From Paraburkholderia sp. C35 (GTDB lineage Bacteria; Pseudomonadota; Gammaproteobacteria; Burkholderiales; Burkholderiaceae): a stretch of 49,228 bases of DNA. The DNA is taken from positions 1 through 49,228 of the forward strand of contig NZ_QBUY01000061.1 in the NCBI RefSeq assembly GCF_003121405.1, written 5' to 3'. The position numbers were made by a program, and so were the translations under genes. The notes under the pieces are model-generated. The model ran no database searches. It was not told the origin of the DNA and was given only the letters and a program-made list of their open reading frames with translations. Of the stretch, positions 43,325 through 49,228 are shown one piece after another; the first letter of the stretch is position 1, and each line of letters starts with the position of its first letter.

Positions 43325-44332
43325 ATGAGCAATCCGATCAGTAGTGAAATCAGTTTCGACGAAGATGGAAAACATGTCGGTTACCTGCGCCTGCCGCACA
43401 GCGTGACACGTTCGGCCTACGGCTGGATTCCCATCCCCGTCGCTTCGATCCGCAACGGCACGGGACCGACTGTGCTGATCATGGCGGGCACCCATGGCGA
43501 TGAATACGAAGGCCAGATCATCGTGTCGACGTTGATTCGCGAGATTGAAGCGGACATGGTGCGGGGGCAGCTGATCCTGTTGCCGATGGCCAACTATCCG
43601 GCGGCTGCCGCCGGCCAGCGCACGTCGACCGGCGATGACGGTAACCTGAACCGGCTCTTTCCCGGCGATCCCGCGGGCACGCCGACGCAAATGATTGCCG
43701 ACTACATCGAGAACACGCTGCTCAAACGCGCAGAGTATCTCGTTGATCTGCACTCGGGAGGCAGTTCGCTGCTATACGACGGTGGGAACATGCTCGCGCT
43801 CGAGCCACGCGACAAGCAGGAAGAAGCAAAGGTCAAGGGCATGCTCAGCGCCTTCGGTCTGCCGAGAGCTTTTCTTCATGCACCCAACCCCGTCAACATT
43901 TCTGCCGCAGCACGACGGCAGGGTGCGATCTCCATCCTGACGGAACTCGGCGGTGCAGGAATGTCCAGCAAGCTGCTGATCGACCAGGGACGGCAAGGCT
44001 TGCTTAACTTCCTCGCGCACGTCGGCGTGTTGACCGGCGATCTGGTTCCGGGCAGTCCACCGTGCAAGACGCGCTTTCTGCGCGTGGAGGGCAGACATCA
44101 CTACGTCTACGCTCATGACGACGGCCTGTACGAGCCGCTGGCGCAGTTCGGAGAGCGTGTGAGCAAGGGGCAGGCCGCCGCGCGCATCCATTTCCCGGAT
44201 ACGCCGCTGCGCGAGCCCGTTACCGTGTATTTCGATGGCAACGGCGAAATTGCATGTCGTCGCGTGCAGGCACAGGTGCGTCGTGGCGACTGCCTCTTCC
44301 AGCTTGCGGACGACGACCGAACCTACGCGTGA
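43325..44332 (+). CDS. M14-type deacylase, succinylglutamate desuccinylase/aspartoacylase family
   Basis: A 335-residue cytosolic zinc hydrolase. The zinc ligands are H57 and E60 (AGTHGDEYEG) and H143 (VDLHSGG), as in AstE/AspA enzymes. Relatives include aspartoacylase, aminoacylase III, and DoeB, which deacetylates N-acetyl-diaminobutyrate. The natural substrate is unknown, but it should be an N-acyl amino acid. It closes the cassette LysR / PLP enzyme / ABC importer / deacylase. The start is the ATG at 43325; the longer frame to 43211 overlaps the binding-protein gene. Confidence 0.88.
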   Translation: MSNPISSEISFDEDGKHVGYLRLPHSVTRSAYGWIPIPVASIRNGTGPTVLIMAGTHGDEYEGQIIVSTLIREIEADMVRGQLILLPMANYPAAAAGQRTSTGDDGNLNRLFPGDPAGTPTQMIADYIENTLLKRAEYLVDLHSGGSSLLYDGGNMLALEPRDKQEEAKVKGMLSAFGLPRAFLHAPNPVNISAAARRQGAISILTELGGAGMSSKLLIDQGRQGLLNFLAHVGVLTGDLVPGSPPCKTRFLRVEGRHHYVYAHDDGLYEPLAQFGERVSKGQAAARIHFPDTPLREPVTVYFDGNGEIACRRVQAQVRRGDCLFQLADDDRTYA

Positions 44333-44333
44333 A

Positions 44334-44360
44334 GGGGGCGACAGGCGCCTGTCTCGCCCC
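44334..44360. terminator. Hairpin after the deacylase gene, probable terminator
   Basis: GGGGGCGA pairs with TCGCCCC around an inner CAGGCGCCTG inverted repeat. It begins two bases after the stop at 44332. It lacks a T-run (TCGATAACGG follows), so it is a strong stem without the standard tail. It closes the cassette transcript. Confidence 0.55.
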
Positions 44361-44514
44361 TCGATAACGGCCATTCAGAACACACGCGATCGTCCAGCGG
44401 AATGTGAAAGTTTCAACGCGCTTGCGCTTTGCCACGGCACTGTCACGCCAGGGTGTTGGCACATTTACTACGCCCTACGGTTTATCGTCGGGCCGCCGTT
44501 CGACTGGCACTTTC

Positions 44515-45090
44515 CTACGCCGGTAAAAGCCCAGCCGCCCGATAACTCTCGATCAACGCATCGTAGAGCTTGATATCGGAGCGGCCTCGCGCCATCAGTT
44601 GCGCGCCCGCGACCGCGGCGAATATGGCGCGCGCCCGCTTTTTAGCGTCCCTGGGACCGACGATTTCCGCCTCCACCAGCGTCTTGCCAAGCCACGCGAC
44701 ATTGACGTCGGTAAAGGTCTGGACCTCCTTCTTTACGACGTCGGGCAGGTCGTCATATTCCGCTGTCATGAAGCTGGCCATGCACATGCGGTTGTCGTTC
44801 TCCAGCGCGACGCGAAACGTCCCCGGGAATTTGCGCAGGCGATCGGCTGCATCGGGCGGCTCTGCCGACAGCATTTCCAGCCCCGCCGCAGCATCTTCCC
44901 AGTAACGCTTTGCCACCGCGGCCGCGAGGTCAGCCTTGCTCGGAAAATGATGGTAGAGGCTCGCAGCCTTGATACCCACTTCTTCCGCCAAAGCACGTAG
45001 CTTCAATCCGCCATACCCATGCGCTTGCGCAATCTTTGTCGCGACGGCCAGGATTTTGTCGCTGGAACTGGTGCCTGCCTCGTTAGCCAC
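44515..45090 (-). CDS. TetR-family regulator of the amidase
   Basis: A 191-residue TetR/AcrR regulator. The helix-turn-helix is at about 28-52 (LKLRALAEEVGIKAASLYHHF), followed by a helical ligand-binding domain with cysteine-containing NRMCMASF. It is divergent from the amidase gene with 167 bases between starts. A dyad CCTAAC-AAAC-GTTAGG lies in that gap directly after a promoter for the amidase, so it probably represses it. Confidence 0.9.
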   Translation of the reverse strand: MANEAGTSSSDKILAVATKIAQAHGYGGLKLRALAEEVGIKAASLYHHFPSKADLAAAVAKRYWEDAAAGLEMLSAEPPDAADRLRKFPGTFRVALENDNRMCMASFMTAEYDDLPDVVKKEVQTFTDVNVAWLGKTLVEAEIVGPRDAKKRARAIFAAVAGAQLMARGRSDIKLYDALIESYRAAGLLPA

Positions 45091-45152
45091 GAATTTCCCC
45101 TCGATGAAGACAAGCCGCCTCGGAATCGTCTATCCGGTCAGCTCAAAGCATG

Positions 45153-45181
45153 TTGACAAGGTGAATTATACCGCCTAATCT
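45153..45181 (+). promoter_or_regulatory. Near-consensus sigma-70 promoter of the amidase operon
   Basis: TTGACA (45153-45158), 17 bases, then TAATCT (45176-45181). The -35 is perfect and the spacing ideal; the -10 is TAATCT instead of TATAAT. It points to the amidase start at 45258 and leaves a leader of about 70 bases. Confidence 0.7.
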
Positions 45182-45185
45182 TCGC

Positions 45186-45201
45186 CCTAACAAACGTTAG
45201 G
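45186..45201. promoter_or_regulatory. TetR-type operator dyad
   Basis: CCTAAC (45186-45191), AAAC, GTTAGG (45196-45201): a perfect six-base inverted repeat. It begins five bases after the -10 and so covers the expected transcription start. A bound repressor would block the amidase promoter. Assigned to the adjacent TetR gene by position. Confidence 0.65.
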
Positions 45202-45257
45202 TAGGATTCGTTCCTGACTTTGCCAGTTATTTTTCCGACACTTTGAAAGGCTCCGTT

Positions 45258-46670
45258 ATGTCCATCGAACTCATCTCTCAAGACGCAACCAGGCTCGCTG
45301 AACTGATCCGTACCAGGGAGGTTTCGCCGGTAGAGGTCATGCAGGCGCATCTCGACCGCATCAGTGCAGTGGATCCCAGGATCAATGCAATCGTCACGGT
45401 CGCCGCCGACGCGCTCAAAAACGCAAGAGCCGCGGAAGCCGCAGTGATGGCAGGTCAAGAACTAGGGCCGCTGCATGGCGTCCCCTTCACGGCAAAAGAC
45501 TCCATCGACACTGCCGGCGTGCTGACGCAACGTGCCTCGCCAATCTTCAAGGGCCGCGTGCCCGACACCGATGCAACCAGCGTGGCTCGCGTGAAGAAGG
45601 CGGGTGGCATCCTGCTCGCGAAAACCAACCATCCCGAATTCTCGTTCTGGATCGAAACCGATAACCTGCTTTCGGGACGCACGAGAAACCCGTGGAATCT
45701 GGATCGCACGCCGGGTGGATCGAGCGGCGGCGAGTCTGCGGCCGTCGCAGCACTGATGTCGCCGATCGGTCTCGCAACGGATGTCGCCATCTCGGTGCGC
45801 GGTCCGGCGGCCCTGACTGGCGTCGTCGGTCTCAAGGCGACGCACGGACGAATTCCCATGACGGGTATCTGGCCCCGCGTGCCGCGTCGTTTCTGGCACA
45901 TCGGCCCGATTGCACGGAGCGTTCGCGACATCGCGCTCGCCTATTCGTTGCTGGCAGGTCCTGATGGCGCGGACGGTTTCTCGACGGCCCCGCTCAAGCT
46001 GGATGCCGGCGTTGGATCCACACCGGGCCGGCCGCTTCGGGTGGGCTTGCTCATCGATGCTTTCGCGCCCGTGGACGCCGACGTCGAAGCCACCGTGCAA
46101 GCCGCAGCCGAAGCGCTGCAAGGTTTGGGCGTAACCGTGGAGCCGGTGCGTATTCCCGTGCTCGAGCAGATCAACGCGCTCGAGGTGCTGTGGAAACTTC
46201 AGGTCATGGAAACCAAGCCTGCCTTCCGGAAGGTGACGGCCGGGCACGAAGACAAGATCTTCAAGCACGTCCAGGCGGTCTATGACACGCCGGATACTTC
46301 GATCGCCGATTTCGTCGATGCAGAACAGCAGGCGGAACAACTGCGCGACGGCTTCGCGGAGTACTTCCAGCGCTACGACGCGTTGCTCTGCCCGGTGACG
46401 CCGGTGCCGGCACACGAACACGACGCAGCGGAATTCAACATCAAGGGTCAGTCGGTATCTTCGCTGCACGTCATGACCGCAACTGCGCCGCTCAATGTGA
46501 CGGGGCTTCCGGGCATGACGCTGCGTTTCGGTACGAGCCGCGAAGGGCTGCCCGTCGGCGTGCAACTCGTAGCGCCGTGGCTGGCGGAATCGACGCTTCT
46601 GCACCTTGCCTCGCTGCTTGAAGCGGTGAGTCCCGTGCGTGGTCTTCATCCCGACCTGTCCAACATCTGA
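45258..46670 (+). CDS. Amidase-signature (AS) family amidase
   Basis: A 470-residue hydrolase. The catalytic triad of the AS family is visible: K80 (FTAKDSID), cis-Ser S155 (GGSSGGES) and S179 (DVAISVRGPA). The usual GGSIR around the nucleophile is changed to AISVR. It cleaves carboxamides; the substrate cannot be told. GAAAGG lies seven bases before the ATG. A TTG at 45243 gives a longer frame. The context is TetR control and downstream transporters, as in catabolic amidase loci. Confidence 0.92.
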   Translation: MSIELISQDATRLAELIRTREVSPVEVMQAHLDRISAVDPRINAIVTVAADALKNARAAEAAVMAGQELGPLHGVPFTAKDSIDTAGVLTQRASPIFKGRVPDTDATSVARVKKAGGILLAKTNHPEFSFWIETDNLLSGRTRNPWNLDRTPGGSSGGESAAVAALMSPIGLATDVAISVRGPAALTGVVGLKATHGRIPMTGIWPRVPRRFWHIGPIARSVRDIALAYSLLAGPDGADGFSTAPLKLDAGVGSTPGRPLRVGLLIDAFAPVDADVEATVQAAAEALQGLGVTVEPVRIPVLEQINALEVLWKLQVMETKPAFRKVTAGHEDKIFKHVQAVYDTPDTSIADFVDAEQQAEQLRDGFAEYFQRYDALLCPVTPVPAHEHDAAEFNIKGQSVSSLHVMTATAPLNVTGLPGMTLRFGTSREGLPVGVQLVAPWLAESTLLHLASLLEAVSPVRGLHPDLSNI

Positions 46671-46765
46671 GTCGGACCGCAATCCTTCATTGATAGAGAG
46701 CAATCCAACTATCGTCAGTTATTGGCCGTCGCCTGGCCGACGGCCTCTTTTCTGGAGGTAGCACC

Positions 46766-47038
46766 ATGTCTAAGCAAGCACCGCGCCGCGCGTTGATCGT
46801 CATCGATGTGCAGAACGGATACATCACAGGTAACTTCCGGATCGAGTATCCGCCTGTCGCGTCGTCGCTGCCGAATATCGCCAAAGCGATTGACGCCGCC
46901 AATGCTAGCGGCGTTCCGGTTGTGCTTGTAAAGCGCGTCTTGCCCGCTGATGCACCGATTTGTGTGATGCACACAGTTTTGTTTCGTGACATTTCTCCTC
47001 TACAGAAATGCGAAAGCAAGGTGCAGGTGGATGCATAA
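46766..47038 (+). pseudogene. Truncated isochorismatase-family cysteine hydrolase
   Basis: The 90-codon frame starts like an isochorismatase-type hydrolase: ALIVIDVQNGYITG with the catalytic Asp, then IAKAIDAANASGVPVVLV, about the first 65 residues. After VLPADAP the homology breaks, and the rest (CVMHTVLF to the stop) is not like the family. The catalytic Lys and Cys region (normally about residues 110-140) is absent in all frames to 47238. The gene is therefore a 3' deletion remnant. GGAGGT precedes the ATG, so it may still be translated. Confidence 0.75.
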
Positions 47039-47238
47039 CCACAGGCGATCATGTGATAGCGGGTTGCGTGAAGATTCCACGCGTCGACTAACCCTGACGT
47101 CGATGTCGAGCAGACGTAAATGTCCCATAAGTTTCGACCCCTACCTTTGCAGGATGCTCCAGCGTCCGGCGTCAGCCGGAGCTCGACCATTCATGCACCC
47201 GGATCCAATCCGCGATCGAAGCAAAGGAAGGAATCACC

Positions 47239-48567
47239 ATGTCGGAACTCGTCACTCAAGACCTTGAATCCTCAAGCGAACGGTGCTCGTGGCGGCCGGT
47301 CGCGGCCGGTGCCATCGGCAATGCGATGGAATGGTACGACTTCACTGTCTATGGCTTCTTCGCAAGCACGATCGGGAGCGTGTTTTTTCCGTCGCAGAAC
47401 CATCTGGTGTCGCTTCTGGCGTCGTTTGCGGCATTCGCGGTAGGATTCCTGGTGCGGCCGTTCGGGGCGCTCGTCTTCGGGCATATCGGCGACAAGTTCG
47501 GCCGGCGCGCTGCGCTGTGGATGTCGGTTGTCTGCATGGCGGTGCCCACCTTCATGATTGGCCTGTTGCCCACCTATGCGCAGATTGGCGTCGCGGCTCC
47601 CATCCTTGTCGTGCTGTTTCGATTGTTGCAAGGCCTTGCCGTTGCAGGCGAGATCGGCGCGTCCGTGACCTTTCTGGTCGAACAGGCAGGCGGGAGGCGG
47701 CGAGGGCTGCTCGGCAGCGTCGCCCTGATGACAGGCGCATTGGGTACCCTGATCGGCTCTGCCATGGGCGCTGTGCTTACGACGACACTGAGCCCCGACG
47801 CGATTCACACATGGGGCTGGCGCGTCCCGTTTCTGATCGGGATTGTGATCAGCGTCTTCGCGTGGTACTTGCGACGCACGATTCCGGACACTGGCGTCAA
47901 GCAACCGGAAACAGCGTCCCCATGGCGCGAAGCCCTGAGAACGCAATGGCGCACGATGCTGCTGTTGCTGGGCATGAACGCTGTTGGCGCGATCGGCTTC
48001 TATCTGTGTTTCGTGTTCGCGACGACGTACCTTCGGCAGACCGAGCATATGGCGGCGTCCACTGCACTCGACATCAACACGCTGGCCATCGCTTTGCAGA
48101 TGGCAACGTTTCCGCTGGCCGCATCGCTGTCTGACCGGATCGGGCGCCGCCCGGTTCTGCTGACCGCCGCGGGCGCGCTGTTCGTGCTGGGCGTGCCGCT
48201 ATTCTGGCTGATGCATCACCCTGATCCGATGCTCGCAGTTGCCGGGCAAGGTGTGCTCGCGGTGTTGCTCGGATGCTTCGTCGGCGTCGCGCCCACCTAC
48301 ATGGCCGAAATGCTGCCGGGAAGCTTGCGTTGCACGACCGTCTCGCTCGCCTATAACGTCGGCTTTGGCGTGCTAGGCGGCCTGACGCCGCTCACGGCGC
48401 TATGGCTCATGCATCTCGGGATCATCGATTTCGACTTCAACACGCTTGCGCCCGCCTATCTGTTGATGACAGCCGCTGCCGTCTCGCTGCTGGTGGTGCT
48501 GCGTTTGCCGGAAACCTTCAGGTCGTCGCTCCCGGCCGGACACGGTCAGCCCGGATCGCATTCATAG
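47239..48567 (+). CDS. MFS transporter, metabolite:H+ symporter (MHS) family
   Basis: A 442-residue inner-membrane protein with 12 spans. GNAMEWYDFTVYGFFAS is the MHS start, and GHIGDKFGRRAALW is the loop 2-3 motif. RLLQGLAVAGEIGAS is the span-4 motif. MHS members take up organic acids, betaines and the like. AAGGAAGG precedes ATG 47239. The substrate is unknown, but it may be the product or substrate of the amidase. Confidence 0.92.
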   Translation: MSELVTQDLESSSERCSWRPVAAGAIGNAMEWYDFTVYGFFASTIGSVFFPSQNHLVSLLASFAAFAVGFLVRPFGALVFGHIGDKFGRRAALWMSVVCMAVPTFMIGLLPTYAQIGVAAPILVVLFRLLQGLAVAGEIGASVTFLVEQAGGRRRGLLGSVALMTGALGTLIGSAMGAVLTTTLSPDAIHTWGWRVPFLIGIVISVFAWYLRRTIPDTGVKQPETASPWREALRTQWRTMLLLLGMNAVGAIGFYLCFVFATTYLRQTEHMAASTALDINTLAIALQMATFPLAASLSDRIGRRPVLLTAAGALFVLGVPLFWLMHHPDPMLAVAGQGVLAVLLGCFVGVAPTYMAEMLPGSLRCTTVSLAYNVGFGVLGGLTPLTALWLMHLGIIDFDFNTLAPAYLLMTAAAVSLLVVLRLPETFRSSLPAGHGQPGSHS

Positions 48568-48581
48568 TTGAGACATACATC

Positions 48582-49228
48582 ATGAGCCTCAGTCCGGAAA
48601 TCATCGCTGTCGTCGTGGTCGCGGGTCTGGTCTGCGGCTTCCTCAATACCGTGGCTTCGTCGGGGTCGGCGGTGACGCTGCCCATCCTGATGGCTATCGG
48701 TCTGCCTGCTGCCGCGGCAAATGCGACCAATCGCATCCCGGTTCTGGTCGGCGCGATGGCCGCGACCATCCAGCTTGCGCGGCACGGCGCGATTCCCTGG
48801 CGGCGCGGGCTGATGGTTGGGGCGCCGATGGTGCTGGGCGCGATAACTGGCGCGATCGCAAGTGAGCATCTGCCGGGTCATGACCTGCGCAAGATCATCG
48901 TTGGCGCGGTCGTGATTGCGTTGGTGCTGATCTTCACCAAGCTGAAGAATCTGCTCAACGCCGCCACGAGCAATGACTTTCGGCTGAGCTTCAAAACGAT
49001 CTTCCTGCTTTTCCTCGTGGGCGTGTGGGCGGGCTTCATCGTGCTGGACTCGGGCACGTACATGCTGCTCGTGCTGGTGCTGGCCGTCGGTCTGACGCTT
49101 GTCGAAGCGAATGCCATCAAGAACTTCGTGACGCTACTGGCAACGTTGGCGGCCATGCTCGTGTTCATCGAGCATCAAAGCGTCGACTGGAAGATCGGCG
49201 GGTTGATGGGGGCGGGAAGTCTGATGGG
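48582..49228 (+). CDS. TauE/SafE-family sulfite/sulfoacetate-type permease (cut by window edge)
   Basis: The frame opens at ATG 48582 and is still open at the end of the window (215 codons). It has many hydrophobic spans. The start AGLVCGFLNTVASSGSAVTL is the TauE/SafE repeat motif. Family members export sulfite, sulfoacetate or other sulfonates, or take up small anions. It is 14 bases after the MHS gene and so probably in the same operon. The remaining C-terminus lies outside the window. Confidence 0.88.
   Translation, partial: MSLSPEIIAVVVVAGLVCGFLNTVASSGSAVTLPILMAIGLPAAAANATNRIPVLVGAMAATIQLARHGAIPWRRGLMVGAPMVLGAITGAIASEHLPGHDLRKIIVGAVVIALVLIFTKLKNLLNAATSNDFRLSFKTIFLLFLVGVWAGFIVLDSGTYMLLVLVLAVGLTLVEANAIKNFVTLLATLAAMLVFIEHQSVDWKIGGLMGAGSLM

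Noticed and set aside
43325..44332. DoeB of an ectoine-degradation operon
   Set aside because: The deacylase family fits, but doeA, doeC and doeD are absent and a C-S lyase-type enzyme is present instead.
46766..47038. Intact isochorismatase-family hydrolase
   Set aside because: The region that should carry the catalytic Lys and Cys is missing and no other frame downstream restores it.

Overview
The window is GC-rich (a little over 60% by eye), densely coded DNA from a betaproteobacterium, most probably Burkholderiaceae of the Paraburkholderia/Caballeronia type. This placement is inferred from protein style and gene content, not from a database search. I see no rRNA, tRNA, CRISPR array, insertion sequence or prophage.

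Layout. (1) 1-1808: cobalamin functions. Two cobalamin riboswitches lie back to back on opposite strands. One faces a gene cut by the left edge (start of a cbtB-like cobalt transporter). The other faces a short ORF, a conserved hypothetical gene and cobF. (2) 1853-7298: metE with its terminator, divergent metR, then queH and an HD-domain phosphohydrolase. (3) 7575-16000, minus strand: a bufferin-type RiPP operon (bufA-bufB-bufC) behind copC, an outer-membrane barrel gene and a DUF2946 gene. Upstream lie a NiCoT nickel/cobalt importer under a third cobalamin riboswitch, a small membrane protein, a TonB-dependent receptor and a second DUF2946 gene. (4) 16176-20430, minus strand: an efeU-efeO-efeB-efeM iron-uptake operon with a Fur-box-like site. 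(5) 20630-28660, plus strand: two further [DUF2946-like + TonB receptor] pairs, with a PepSY membrane protein carrying a Met-rich loop and a DJ-1/isonitrile-hydratase-like protein. A convergent DUF2946 + PCu(A)C copper-chaperone pair closes the block. (6) 29933-38598: ordinary chromosome with an SDR, a DMT exporter, LysR regulators, a Fur-fold mini-protein, a large fused ABC exporter and a cytochrome c. (7) 38690-44332: a catabolic cassette of LysR, a trans-sulfuration-type PLP enzyme, a polar amino-acid ABC importer and an aspartoacylase-like deacylase. (8) 44515-49228: a TetR-controlled amidase, a broken isochorismatase-type hydrolase, an MHS-family transporter and a TauE/SafE permease cut by the right edge.

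How it fits together. About 22 kb (7.5-29.7 kb) forms a transition-metal island. Cobalt uptake is tied to cobalamin, iron uptake to Fur, and several modules point to copper: CopC, PCu(A)C, bufferin, the Met-rich PepSY protein and five DUF2946 proteins. The most interesting possibility is a copper-complex uptake and processing route: TonB receptor, Met-rich PepSY protein, and an exported isonitrile-hydratase-like enzyme that could open an isonitrile copper chelator. The second is the 38.7-44.3 kb cassette, whose deacylase plus C-S-lyase-type pairing would suit N-acylated S-conjugated amino acids. Both are hypotheses from context.
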